NCBI RefSeq assembly: GCF_963855985.1
Contig: NC_087095.1
Span: 11,790,001-11,854,000, forward strand
Direction of reading: 5' to 3'
Length of the DNA: 64,000 bases
DNA from: Ostrinia nubilalis
Lineage: Eukaryota > Arthropoda > Insecta > Lepidoptera > Crambidae
This document shows positions 10,377-23,011 of this stretch, piece by piece; positions within the stretch are counted from its first letter, which is position 1; each line of letters opens with the position of its first letter. The position numbers and the translations under genes were made by a program. Below the pieces are notes generated by a model. The model did no database searches and was not told the DNA's origin. It saw only the letters and a list, made by a program, of their open reading frames with translations.

Positions 10377-13300
10377 GTGTTATGCTGTTAGTAAGTATAG
10401 ATTTGTTCTTCTTGTATACTTAATGGTAATCAAACTTTTGAGGTAGGGTAGTTTTTATTTCGGTTTTTGAAAGGGTTTCGATTTTCAAAATTCATTCATG
10501 ACGATGTCAATTGTTTTCATATAAAAATGTAATTCTGATAAGAGAAGAGTGCATAATCGGGTGCATCCCAGGCGTCGCGTCACCGGCGTTAAACAGCTTT
10601 AGTGCCTCGTCCACTCGGCCCGGACGCATAATTCGTCTATAAAACAGTTTTTACTGCCGGACAACCAACCCTTCTGACGGCAAGTTTACAAACGACACGC
10701 GTACTGTTAAATTTTATTCTGCCAGACTAATCTGACGGTGCAAGGTCGTTGGCTTAACATTGGATTTGAAAATCATCAAAAACACGTTCAGCAAGTGGTC
10801 TTTCAAGTTACGTCACATTTCGCTGAGTAACTATAATATGTTTATAGAAACACAGGTAGCTACACAGAAAGTTCTACGTTAATTCTTAAAATAGTAAAAA
10901 CACCAAGATATGCATTTAGCATATCGTTACGAAAATTCAATAGGCTCCATTTAATTTGCGTCAAGGGACAGTCGCTGAGATGACAGGTTTGATATCAAAT
11001 TACATTTTCCGGCAAGAATTTAATTTCGCTTCTGGCTGTAGGTCACTTTCAATGTCTCAAACGAAAATGTCAAAAATGTGCGATTTCCAAAGCTGATATT
11101 AATTATTATCTGTATGTTTTAATAATTCTCAAAAAATCATGGCCTACTTGCATCGAATTAATAAAAATTGTTCCTGAAATAGTAAAAGCTGTAAGAAAAG
11201 TGTTTCTTATTTAATTTACAGTAAAAAGGAAGCAGGTAATAGACCAACTTAAACAAGTTTTAATACATAAGTAAGTATCCGCAATCTTGCTACGAGCCGT
11301 AGTACGCGTTTAATGTCAATTGCTACGGGCTACGGCGTAGCTGTGTAGCGCCATAGACTTTGTTCGGAGCAAAGCGCGGCGCTCAAATAGAGGTTCATTT
11401 TGTAAATGAGACCTGAGCGCCTGAGGCCGAGTCCCCAACGATCGAGGGCCAACTCGGATGCTCCACTACATTTGCTGAACTGGTTTTAAGTAAATATCAA
11501 AATAATCTTTCAACTTCAAACATCCTTCGTCTTCTTTAATATAAAAATAAAGTCGACATTTGTAAAGTATAGCTTGGTATTGTTCAGAAACGTGAGTGAG
11601 AGCTACTTACATATTATATACCTTAATTTTAATGTCACAGGCGTTCAGGGTCGAACTTTAAATTACTCTATGCTTCATACTCAACCGATCCAGTCTGTGG
11701 TAAGTCATAAGGCCTCATTTACAATCCACACGATATAGAACTACAAGAGGGTAGGATAGAGCCCTTGCAAGTCAGAACTAAAACTGCAGAGATCCGTTAG
11801 AGCACTGTTTGTTCGTAGGAGCGCTGTAATCCGAGGCCGCCGGAAGCCGCAAACGTTTGGAACTCATTGATGGACGTTTTAATCTGATTTGAGCGAGCGC
11901 GATACCGAGTCACTCGACGGAGTGCAATTCGATGATCGATAGAAAGTTCTTAATCCATGCACAAGTTTGCACTTGCCCCACATGTAATCTATCAATGACT
12001 TGCAGTCTCTTAGCTTAATTATTTGCACAACTATTAATATTGTCACTCAGATTTTGAAAAATTATTGAAAAAACTCTTGCCTTTGATAGCTCATACGATT
12101 CATCATTGGTTTTTCATTGTGACAAATGACTTCCTAACTTGACTGCCTAGATAAATGTTCCTTACACAACGCGTCTTTCGTCTGGACAGCTAACCTAGAG
12201 CTTTGTGATAAATTCGAGTTACTCCATCAATTTAGTTTTTCAGAAAATTCCCTGTGACAGTTGAACAATCAGTATTCTTAAGGATTCCATTTGCTTCTTG
12301 CATGTTAAATAAACTCCATTTCACAAAAGACAGTAGTCTTAAGTCAAATGTTTTTTTTGTTTTTGTAAAACAAATAGAAATAAGGCACTTGTACATCATT
12401 TGCTTTGTAAATATTTATAGGCTTATATTTTCATAGCCAACATTTTTAATACCGAATTTTTAATACTGTCTACTGTACAACACCCGTATTCACAAACATT
12501 ATTATGAGGTCTCACAGTACGATGTATCATTAGAAAACCATCATATCTCTCAATGACCCTATCACCCCGGCAATGCGCCGCGAAACTCGCTCCACAATAA
12601 ACGCGGCCGCAACTTCAAATGCGCTTGAGTAAGTAAGTAGTTGTTCCGGACTCCACCGCGCATTCCATATCAGCTGTTGTTAAGATGATCACTGATATTA
12701 CCACAAGGGGTGAATGCAGTGAATACTAAGGCATCAAAACGCATTTAGAAGTATTAAGTAGACACTTAGTGAAAACGAATACAATGAGTTTAAGTAAGAT
12801 AACAAGAGAAGGAAGAGAAGCGTGGCTTTAGTCAATATGAATGATACATTATTAATTATTATTCGTGTATTTTTCTGAATTCATAATATCCACCTCTAAA
12901 GAGATCAGTCAAACTGGTGTAGGTTGTGAGTTTTGGATTTGTTAATCAAACACTTTGATCCTCTTTTTAAACCACAATCTCTGTGCCATTTCACTGAATC
13001 AATTAATACGTGCACATCAATATCTACCAATGCCTAAAATATTTGTTAGCTCACCGATAGGGTTTAGACATGAATCAATATGTACCAAGTTGGGAAGCCG
13101 CGAAAATTGCGTGACCGGTGTTTTCAAAATAACCTGTAATACGAAACGTGACGAGCATCATGACTTTCTCAGATTTGATTTTTAAATGGCTTTTGACTTT
13201 TGAATAGGCAATTACTATTAAATACTTTAATCTTTAATCCGTTTGTATAAATGACTTTTCAAATGGAATATTCATCAATAATAATAATGGCGTCAAACTT

Positions 13301-15059
13301 AAACGAAATAAGTTTCCATTTTAATATTATATTGTAGTTTCCAGTAGGTATCTCTAGATGCACTTTCTCAATTTTTAACGGAACCAAAAAAGTGCAAATG
13401 AACAAATTCTTCCAAGATAGTTTAGAAGGATCAAGACTTATCACAGCCTAGACAGCGCGTTCCAGGAATAAAATGGCGATTACTATGACAATCTTTGGAT
13501 TTACCCTATCTGGGGGTAACGGGCCGCGAAGGCCCAAGTAAACACCGACAACTATTTCTATTCTAATTCGAGTTGGCGTTCGCCCGCACCCAACGCGCGA
13601 TCCCTGCTTAGAGCGAACTTTTTGCTGATGCCGAGGTCGTACGTTTTTGTAGCGCCAAATTTGGCTTCTAATGACGTATAAAGCCTAAGAGGTAGAGCTT
13701 AAGCCTGTTAAGCAGCTCATAATGTTTTATGCTGTGGTTTCTGGGCTTTAGGGAGGACATAGGCTTGCAATACTGTTTTCTAGTTACAAAAAGGTTGACA
13801 GAACACGGCAAGTAATAGTGCGACATCTTAAATGGAATGATTTGCCTTATGAATTTCGCAAACTACTAAATAAAAACAATTAAACTATGTTACTACAATG
13901 ATATTAGATTTTGGAAAATGTCATGGTACCAGGCGTATCAACTGTGATGTTTCTAGTTTGTATTATGAATGAGCACAAAAAATAATAAAATATTGTCTGT
14001 AAAAAATGCACTAACAAATATTGTTTGTGTAGTCGCAAAAATGAACAGAAATAAAATATCCTATTATTTTCATTGCATCAGTTGAGCAACACATGTTCCC
14101 GACAGTTTGTTGTTTTCAAATATCAATTTATATGGGAACGTTCCATGATTTTATTATGACTAATTACTGTGAAATGTCAATGGGTTATTTGACCTTTCTG
14201 GATTATTTCCACAGAGTTTAATAGTATAGATATCGGTATTGTTATTACATGTTCCAGAAAATATATTATGGTTATGTGTTGTAACTTTCAACAAAAAGGT
14301 AAGGTCCTTACTTTTTACTACGATTTTATTATCGTCCTAAACCCACCGAACCATAAAATATCTAAATTGATAACATCTCTCAGTTATCTTTATTCATTTG
14401 TTTTCCTTTGTACGTTTCTACAACTATAGATATAAACAAGGAGGAATGTCATTCGTTGTTTAAGTTAAGTTATTAGAGATTTGTGTTACTTAATCCGTTG
14501 AAATTGGAAAATAATCCTGCAGCAACCAGACAGTTCGAAGTTGAGAAATAGTTCCGGATTCATAGATCCAGAAAATATGACTCCACCAGACGCATTCTAT
14601 GTATATTATTATTCTTCGTATATTATTATAGCTACGACGGCCTAAGTCTAAGGCCGTACTGAGGCCTATGAAGACAGGGAATGAACATAAAAATTAATAT
14701 GAAATTGCAGTCATAAGTCAAGAAATTTTGTTAAACTAACTGCATAAGTAGTAGGTATACTTGACAGAGAAGAAATAAAATATATTTGAGCAGGCTTTGT
14801 CCAGCAGTGGATGTCACAGAACTGAGCTGAGATTATAAAAAGAAAAAAATACATCTTGAATAGATGGTATTTAAACAAAAGACGTGAAAATATGATGTTT
14901 CATCTGTTTGCAATCTAAAGCAACATTATTTGAAGAAATAACACTTGTTTTGCAGAGATAATTGTTACTTCTTCCTTTTGTTGTCTACGAATATTGCAGT
15001 GCAATTATTTAGTTTAGAGATGCTACACTAAGCTTGTTTAGAGACAAAATATCAATGTG
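10377..15059. other. Long non-coding stretch, single-copy looking
   Basis: No supported coding exon. GC-richer blocks occur at about 10560-10760, 11280-11470, 11800-11950, 12550-12680 and 13440-13650 in an AT-rich background. They do not match the repeats seen elsewhere in the window and may be regulatory, but that is only a guess from composition. A LINE-tail-like phrase ('gcaggctttgtccagcagtgg') sits at about 14790-14812. Confidence 0.4.
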
Positions 15060-15734
15060 TAAGTCAGACGGCGCTCGGCAAATACTTATTGGACGCCCCG
15101 CGGGCCATGGGTGCCCTCTCAGACGCATAACATTTTTCATCATAATTTAGTTTGGCATAACAGTATTTGCATAAAGTTTTTTCGCATACACTTTGATATG
15201 CATAGTTTTCTAAATGCATAATGGTTTCTTAGGCATAATAATAACTTTCTCTAATTTTCAATACCATAATTTAAATAATCATAAAAGTAAAGAACATAAT
15301 TTTTATATTCCTAAAGTTTGTTTTGAATAAAATACAATAAACATAATTTAATTATGTATAACATTTAAAGTCATAAATATTGTCTATAAGAACAACCAAT
15401 ATTGAAGAGTAAATAATTATGTATTTGTGATGTTGCGAACGATCCTCCTTCCACCTTTAATACTCTTTCGGCCTATAGATTTGTAAAAACTAAATTCTCT
15501 GTGTCATTGTCATTTTTGTTCTTAATTTTTGACCTGTCTCTTAGAAAACTTAAGCTCGTGAAAATACATTCTGTTTGATCTCGAATCCCTCTTATCTATT
15601 ATAACGCACATATACAGTCGACATTTCTTTTACAACATTAAGCTTGCCTGGTCTGGAATAATGTAGATCCCGACTGGCCGTGGTCTCTTCCACGTGGTAC
15701 TAGTCTGCCCTATACTAGAGTGTAATTTAAAAGC

Positions 15735-15890
15735 CGGAGGCGCGGAGGGAGTGCGGTCCTCGCTCGCTGTAACATATATCCGGCAGCCGTGCGAGCTGGA
15801 GCGGCTGAAGCTGCGGAAGCGAGCATGGCATGCCGGGTATATGTTACGCCAGAGCGGAAGGACCGCACTTCCCGCAGCGCCGGAGATAAG
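15735..15890. repeat. GC-rich imperfect inverted repeat
   Basis: 'gtgcggtcctcgctcg..gtaacatat' near 15750-15778 is mirrored by 'atatgttacgccagagcggaaggaccgcac' near 15838-15870. The arms would fold on themselves. Probably a small fold-back insertion inside the larger element. Confidence 0.55.
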
Positions 15891-15898
15891 GCAATCCT

Positions 15899-16192
15899 AA
15901 TGCTTGCTTGCATGCTTGCTTGCTTGCATCCTTGCTTGCATGCATGCTTCCTTGCTGCTTGCTTGCTGCTTGCTTGCATGCTTGCGTGCTTGCTGCTTGA
16001 TTGTATGCTTGCTGCTTGCTTGCATGCTTCCTTGCTGCTTGCTTGCTGCTTGCTTGCATGCTTGCGTGCTTGCTGCTTGATTGCATGCTTGCTGCTTGCT
16101 TGCATGCTTGCTTGCATGCTTGCTTGCTGCTTGCTTACATGCTTGCAGCTTGCTTGCATGTTTGCGTGCTTGCTGTTTGATTGCATGCTTGT
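15899..16192. repeat. TGCTTGC-rich minisatellite with 80-bp higher-order period
   Basis: Built from TGCT, TGCA and TTGC words. A block beginning GCATGCTTCCTTGCTGC at about 15942 recurs at 16022, giving an 80-bp higher-order unit. Long open frames across it (Gln/Ala/Ser/Lys-rich or Leu/Cys/Ala-rich) are a by-product of a repeat lacking stop codons and are not called as genes. Confidence 0.85.
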
Positions 16193-16600
16193 TTGTCTAT
16201 TTATATTAATTGTTAACTTATATTTTATATGTATAACATTTTTATATTTCATATTTTGTTAACATTATGGTATTTTGTATATTATGAACATTGAAGTAAT
16301 ATTACTACGTAGTACATTATAACTCAATGATTATGAATGGAAATATTTATGACATTGGTTTAGATGCCAAAAAATGTTATGCCTAGAAATCGTTATTAAA
16401 AAAACAAGAATACAGAAAAAATATATACCAAAATATTATTATAATAAAAGTGGTTATGGCAAAAAAATATATGCCTTATGATTTATTCTGTATGAGCGTT
16501 ATGCGAAATGATGAGTATGCCAAAAAACTTTATGCACTCTTAAATTATGACAATATTTTTTATGCAACCGAATATGGACCCCGGGCCATTGCGCTTCGAT

Positions 16601-17702
16601 TTGAACGCAACCTGACAATACTTTCCGATCAAATGGTATTATTTGAGTGGTTTGTCATGGTCATTATTTTAAAAATAATCCAGAGTAGTAAGAAGAGTTA
16701 TCTTACTGGAGACAAAAGGTAAATAAACATGCACACATCACAGAGCTTCATTCACAAATGAAAGTAGTTTCTAAATAAGTAAGTACCTAGTTAATTACGT
16801 TGTGTTCGGAGAAAAAAATATAATATAATGAATTTCAATTGCATACGTCTACGCGTTCCTGAAAAAAAAGTCCGTGATAGCCAAACTCAAAACAAAGAGT
16901 TCGTTTTTTATTTTCAGTTACAGAACTCTAGAAAACTTTGTAACATTAGAGTTACTTATTCAGTTCTTACACATCTTTAAAATAAAGGTAAATATTCAAA
17001 GGTGCATTTCATTTCCTCGCCTCAACCAATATTTCTCAAAACGTTATTTTTTCATGAAGTGTGTCCACCTGTTAGATTTACACCGATGTTACAGCTATAA
17101 TTCACGCCGGACTCTGAGCAGTCCGGGAGCTTTGCGGTCTGTCTGTCCAACCGGAAGGCTGCGGGGAGCCGCCAAAGCCTTCTAACAATGTTTCGGATTT
17201 CCGCTTCGATGCAACTCTGATTGTTATCCTAGATGACTGAATAGGAAAATGGAATTTAGCCATTTAATGTTGAACTATCTAGTTTAAAGGTTATGCACTT
17301 GTTGATTATTTAAACCAAAGCAAATTAAATTAATTGTTTGGATGAGTAATTAATTTTGAAGTGTCATATCTTCTTTTATTTTAACAGTGTACTCTAATCT
17401 ATCACCTTACTAGTAAATTTTTAGTCGAGATTGAGTTTTTCAATCACTTTGAATATTACTGTCCTTATTTGTAGTGATTTTTGTATAATTTTTGATATAA
17501 ATATCCTAATCCCATCCCAGTAAGATCATGATGAAGGATGTTAGTTATTAGGGTTTCCGTATCCATCAAAGTGGGACACTGGGACATATTGGGACACTGG
17601 GATGACCAACGACGGCAATGAAAGCAATTGCCCTCCACTCTTGCCGTCCCGACCCCTATTTATGATTGCCCACAATTTCTTATTAGCCACATCTGTAACT
17701 AA
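16601..17702. other. Non-coding DNA
   Basis: AT-rich with a GC-richer block at about 17090-17190. No supported gene. Confidence 0.4.
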
Positions 17703-17704
17703 TA

Positions 17705-18239
17705 CACTGGTCATCACAAAAATCGACCCACCTACGTTTTACAGAAAAACTCGTTTCTACTGACACAATCATGGTGCCCCAACAATATTGGTGTTATTTG
17801 AAAGCCCAATAAATATCCTTAAAGAAAAACACATAATTTCCTAATAAACGATTAACATATACAATAAATGTGACTTGAAAAACTTGAAAAAAGACCTCAC
17901 TTTGGGCTCACCTCTGGGATCAATTAGACCAATTTTTATGGTTATAAAACCAAATAATGATCTCACGTGTCCTCTTTAACAGATGGATAGCGATTAATCC
18001 CAACTTAACAGTTTTATAGCCATAAAAGTTGGTTCAAGCGTAACTACCTATTTTTTGAAGAAGTGACTCTGGATTCTTCTACAGACACATTTTTGGGGTA
18101 AAAACCTTTCCTTTAATGAAATGAAGTTAAGAACTAGGCTTTTAAATGGTAATATAGTATATTAATATTGGTGGGAAGTGGGGATGCATACGTTTGAAAG
18201 TGCTTGTCGCGGGTGGGTCGATTGTTATGATGACCAGTG
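17705..18239. mobile_element. 535-bp MITE with TA target duplication (CACTGGTCATCA ends)
   Basis: CACTGGTCATCACAAAAATC at the left and its inverse ending TGATGACCAGTG at the right form TIRs of about 28 bp, with a TA on each side. This fits a non-autonomous Tc1/mariner-type element. No transposase frame inside. Confidence 0.75.
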
Positions 18240-19152
18240 TATAATATGTAGGAGGAATAAATACTATTTTAGCCCCAAGCAAAGTTTCTATGACTTATAG
18301 GTAATCAAGTTCTTTTGTATTAGCTTTCTATTCTTTCAGTTAGCGAAGTTTGAAGATTCTTTTCAACTGAAAGGAGTGACGCATTTCAAGAACTTATTTA
18401 TAATACTGGTAGTACAACTTGAAGTCAATGAAATCTTACTTACCTGCTTAGCCTATTAAATACCTAATAGTCAACTTATTCTTCTGTTGTTATGAAAATG
18501 TAACGGGTGTAACGTAAATCATTTTAATTCTAATTTTATTGTTCAATTCATTCTAAATATTTCTGAACAAAAATACATTTCTCTCTCTAAGAATACTAAC
18601 TACTCAGTAACGTCCTTAAATTACATGATGAAATTTTCTAAATGCAGGAAAAATACAACTCGTAAGTTGGCCAAGTTAAACAAAATTTGTTGTTTCTCTG
18701 TGAGTGAGACTCAAGAAGTTCTTTACGATTTTATCAGCGTACAAGTTTTCTTTCTGAATTGGATACACGGATCAGTGTTTGCAAGTAAATTATTTTCTTT
18801 GTCCTACACCTGTTTACTTTATGATCACTTACAATGACAACCCACGATATTTGTAACGGAAACAAGCATTCTGACCTCTATTATTGAGCTATAAACAAAA
18901 CCAAACGACACTCAAAGAATCGGGGGAAGTTCGCAAGAGTCGCTTATTAGGTCCTTGGACGAAAAATCACTATCATTACGTCCCTATTCACGCGTTATGT
19001 CACTGTTCCGCTAGTGATTTTAGCATTACACGAGAAGGAAATAGTTTTTTATGGCTATCTGTGTCGGTGACACAAAATAATATTACTGAAAGCTCATCGC
19101 ATTTAACAATAATGCCTCCAGGGTCTAATGGTTAAATAGTTTGACTGTCTAA
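18240..19152. other. Non-coding DNA
   Basis: No recognisable gene. Contains a GC-richer block at about 18910-19050 without visible repeat structure. Confidence 0.35.
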
Positions 19153-19259
19153 TGCTGAGTTGCACCACCTTATTTTAACCGTAACATTAACAATAACCGT
19201 TGCTTTTTGTATGGAGTTTGACAGATTTTTTAAGTAAAGTAAGATGAAGCAACTCAGCC
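19153..19259. mobile_element. MITE, same family as 10256, TAA duplication
   Basis: TGCTGAGTTGCACCACC at the left, GCAACTCAGCC at the right, flanked by TAA at 19150-19152 and 19260-19262. Same family as the element at 10256. Confidence 0.7.
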
Positions 19260-19262
19260 TAA

Positions 19263-21889
19263 TCTTCGGGCCATTCTCAGATGTGATACACGAAATTGAA
19301 AAAATATTTGTATAATTTTAACTATTCCTGATTGGTTAGAACATACTTACTACTCGTAAAATAGTCTGAAACAAAGCGTGATTGCGTGCCTAAAAGCCGA
19401 CGCGTCGCGGCGTCGGTTTGTTTGAGCCTTCGAAACACTTTACACATTTTCAGGAATGATACATTCATCAAACATAATGCACATCAATCAATTAAGAAAT
19501 CTATACTTATAATAAAACATTTAATAACTATTCTTTTTAAGTTATTAATAACATTTAATTTATAGATGTTCGATCAAGAGAATGTTAAATATCATTAAAT
19601 TTACCCTTTGTTACTATAGTCGTAGTGAAATCAAGCTTTTAATAAAAAATAGACCTTGCAATGAACTTCTTAATCAAAATAAATATCAAGCAGGAAGTAT
19701 CTAGGTTTCTAAACTGTGTAATTGGATAGGCTTTCACTAAAGCATTATTTAGCTCGACCAGGGGTCGCTGGGTGTAATGGCTGTAACACAAGCCTCTCCC
19801 GGCACACCTATATTGCCGCGGTCAAGCTACGAAAATGAGAAATAAAAGAACAATAGCGCGTACTTTTCAGAATTGACCGCCTCAAATGCATCGACAGTAA
19901 ATGTAACTTTTAAAAACTACGGTGCGTTTTACCTATAAAATATTTTTGATCAGATTTTTACAAAAGTAAGATTTGTTAAGAAAACGACTATAGAATTCGA
20001 CGGTTATAAAATTATCTTGACTCTACACTCCAACAAGAACATGTTGACTGAGGATTAGACTCAGTGGTGTACATTGGTGTAATTTTTATTAATTTCTCCT
20101 TTTAAATGCCACTTTTCCTTCTTATTTATTGGTATAAATTTCAGCCTGGATTTTAAGTATTATGGATTTGCCCATTTGTTACATTTATTGCTACGGAAAG
20201 TAAAATACTATTTTTTAACACAATACGAATTACCTAGGTTTAAAAATTTAGAAATTTACCGTAGGGTCATAATTCTAAGAGCCCAAAATTAGCGCAAGGC
20301 GCTTGTCCCATAAATTTCTCTGAATTACGCGCAATGAAGATCTACGAATAACTGTAATAATGATGTATGTGTTAAACCCCTCTTAGCTAAAGCACCGAGA
20401 TTATCTAAGATTGCAGAGGTTGGACTAAATCTTTTTCTTTTTATTTGAATAATTTTCATGAAAATTAAATGCTGCGTTGGTGGCAGTTACAAGTGAACGG
20501 CTTGATGAATTCGACTTTAATTGTAAATATTTTTATTTTAAACATGACTTTTGAAATAATACAAAATTTTACATCTTTGTGAAATAACTTTAAACCACTT
20601 TTAGCTGTTGACTGTATTCTTAAATTAACGACGTTAAAGTGCGACAACGTTTTAATTCACTTTGCCAAAATATAAATACGAGTATACTTTTCCAAAAGAT
20701 TATCTGACTCTACAAAAAAAATATTAATTTTACAAGAATTCACACTTCACCTTAGAAAAATATTTTAACAGGAAAGTAACTTACTTTTTGGAGAGCTTTT
20801 AAAGGAAATGTCAAATGATAACCTCTTGACTTTTTAAACTAAAAGTTAGTACACTTTCCTAAATCCTTCTTTGATATGTTATTAATTAATTTAACGATAT
20901 AAACAGGAAGTAGGTAAGTAACTTACTTTTTTGAGAGCTTTTAAAGGACATTTTAAATGACAACCTCTTGACTTTTTTAAATAATAATTAAGTGAACACT
21001 TTCCTGTAACCTTCTTTAATATGTTAATTAATTTAATGATTTCATAAAAATCTTTGCGTACTTTTAATTGAGTTACTTAGCTCTAGTTATAGTTTGACGA
21101 GAAACGCATTTTCACGCTGAAACAACACTTTTATTTTACATTGTTAATTACTTCACCTGCCACCACTACAAACTTTATCTGCTCAACATCAGAATTTTGT
21201 CTCATCCTAGGACCACTTGTTTTGCTTTAATTAAAGTATGAATTAAGGTGCGCAGGTAAATTTATTGTAAAGCAGTAATCAGGCTTTGGTCGTAACCACT
21301 TTAAAGTATAAACCTTCGTCTGTTTATCGACACCGGATTTACATGATTTATATAGATTATGCCTTTCACTTACAGGATTCGGACAGCCTCTTAAAAGCTT
21401 TACAAATTGTTTTACAATACCTTCATTAATTGTTTTGAAGATAAAGATTATGCCATTATTGGAGCTTTACTAAGTGTTTTTTTATTAAAATATAAGACTT
21501 GATTTGTGCAATCACTATAGAAAGTTTAATTTGTAGAAACAGTTACTCATGAAATATTTTCCTAGTAAAAGTTTTACAATTACAAGTATTACTCAAATAA
21601 TAATTATTTTGATAACTAATACGGTTTTATAATTTTGTTGGTTGTCGGGTTTTATAATTTTTTCGAACTTTTTAGAACACATTGGGAACATTAATCACAC
21701 GAAATATTCGAGATCCCGTTTAAAAAATCTTGGGAAAGTTGTAACATTACACGTATTAGGAATTTATTATTTTGATAAAATTACTTTGACTCGTATTATT
21801 TTTCGAACTTTTTAAACACATTAAGAAGAAGTTAATCACACGAAGTATTTGGAAATGTGAAAACTGGGTATAACTTTCAGCGGACTCAC
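19263..21889. other. Non-coding DNA with two local tandem duplications
   Basis: A unit containing 'gtaacttact', 'gagagcttttaaagga' and 'aacctcttgac' occurs at about 20766-20900 and again at 20905-21040. A second diverged pair ('ttcgaacttttt..aatcacacgaa') lies at about 21660-21710 and 21800-21848. No coding exon recognised. Confidence 0.5.
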
Positions 21890-21965
21890 CTGAGCTGGGA
21901 GCGAAGCGAGTGAAGTCACTTGGGTCACTAGTGGTGTCACGTCGAATGATCGCGCGCATTCAATA
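21890..21965 (-). other. Candidate first exon of an unknown minus-strand gene
   Basis: On the minus strand a TATA box (21991-21998) is followed by about 70-100 bp of moderately GC-rich sequence ending in CTCAG/GTGAGTCC, a near-consensus 5' splice site (exon end 21890). The transcription start is not fixed; about 30 bp downstream of the TATA box is expected. An ATG codon inside (MRAIIRRD..) could open a frame up to the donor, but I do not recognise the peptide and a 5' UTR exon is as likely. No downstream exon could be identified to the left. Confidence 0.35.
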
Positions 21966-21990
21966 ACAAAGTTTTGAGCCATGCAAAAGC

Positions 21991-22036
21991 TTATATAGAG
22001 CGCCGCCCCGCCCACCGCCGGGGCGGACCGCCCTAC
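21991..22036 (-). promoter_or_regulatory. Candidate core promoter: TATA box with upstream GC boxes
   Basis: Read on the minus strand: GGCGGTGGGCGGGGCGGC (GC-box-like, about 22001-22020), then CTCTATATAAGC. The local GC content is far above the surrounding DNA. The order GC boxes, TATA, short exon, GTGAGT donor is what a Pol II promoter would show. No transcript evidence is available from the sequence. Confidence 0.4.
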
Positions 22037-23011
22037 AGCCTCCGCGTAAGCTCGCTTCAACAAGTTCACAATTTTTACCAAAACTTACACTTTTTACGGA
22101 TGCAACCAACTTTTGTTCAGCTTTTGGTATCTAAGACGCGTTAAGGAAGTGGAAATTGAAAACAAACTTACTTTTTGTGGTTACTGAAACTTTTTTCAGG
22201 AAAACCAATTGATTTAATTAAGTCAAGATTATTCAGATAATTGTATGATACAATGTGAAGTGTTTATTATGCATTATATTTAAATGTAATGAGAATATTC
22301 TTTATGAATAATGAATATGCCATAAGAAAAATGCTTTTGATTGAGACTTTAATTTTTATTATTGAGTTTGTGAATTACAAGAATTATATTACCAGTTATA
22401 TCCAAAAACATTTATTCTAAAACTAAACAATTTATTACGTTGAACCAGACATTCCGAACTTTACTAACATAATGATTCCTTTCAAATGTATATTACAAAC
22501 GTTTCAATTATTTTAAGCAATACAGACATCATATACCTAGTATCATCCTATAAGCGTTATTGATGAGATTTTAATTCCTCACTGTAAACCATTAGAATTA
22601 TGAATAATTCAAACTTTGAAAAGTTATAGATTTTTATTTCATCACTTTTAAAATATCATGTAATTTTTCCAATTATTTTTTAAATGCCATCCCATTTCGT
22701 TTTTAGAAGCTTTGTCCTATTACGATATGCGTCATACACCCTAATCAATCAGTGCCCGAACACTCCAGCGATTCTACAAATATTAACTCAGACAGTAATT
22801 AAAAAACGATTTCTGTACTTAATAATAATAATATGTAAAGCACACAAAATAACAAAGCCCGTTTTGTGAATATTCATGAATCTGATGGACACATGTCGAT
22901 AATAATAATAAAATAACGTTTTAAAGATACCTATTTGCGGTGTAGGAATTGTGTCACAATAATCAAAGGAAGAATACATTATTGTGTTTAGTAAGTAAAT
23001 TATACCCACCT
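22037..23011. other. AT-rich non-coding DNA
   Basis: No gene, RNA or clear repeat recognised. Confidence 0.35.

Larger units (their letters stand above)
15100..16600. mobile_element. Element with GCATAA/TTATGC subterminal repeats
   Basis: The left side (15100-15400) carries many GCATAA and CATAATT motifs; the right side (16260-16600) carries the inverse, TTATGC and AATTATG. The ends are related as imperfect inverted repeats, both close to a GGGCC-containing GC-rich block ('cgcgggccatggg' at about 15100, 'ccccgggccatt' at about 16578). This fits a non-autonomous DNA element with subterminal repeats; boundaries are approximate and no transposase is present. Inside it are a small GC-rich inverted repeat and a satellite. 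Confidence 0.5.

Noticed and set aside
15710..16262. Open frames on both strands over the satellite (Gln/Ala/Ser/Lys-rich and Leu/Cys/Ala-rich)
   Set aside because: They are products of TGCT/TGCA repeats without stop codons; no non-repeat coding sequence supports them.
21836..22081. 81-codon minus-strand frame as a protein
   Set aside because: It runs through the TATA box and the splice donor; a promoter with first exon explains the sequence better.
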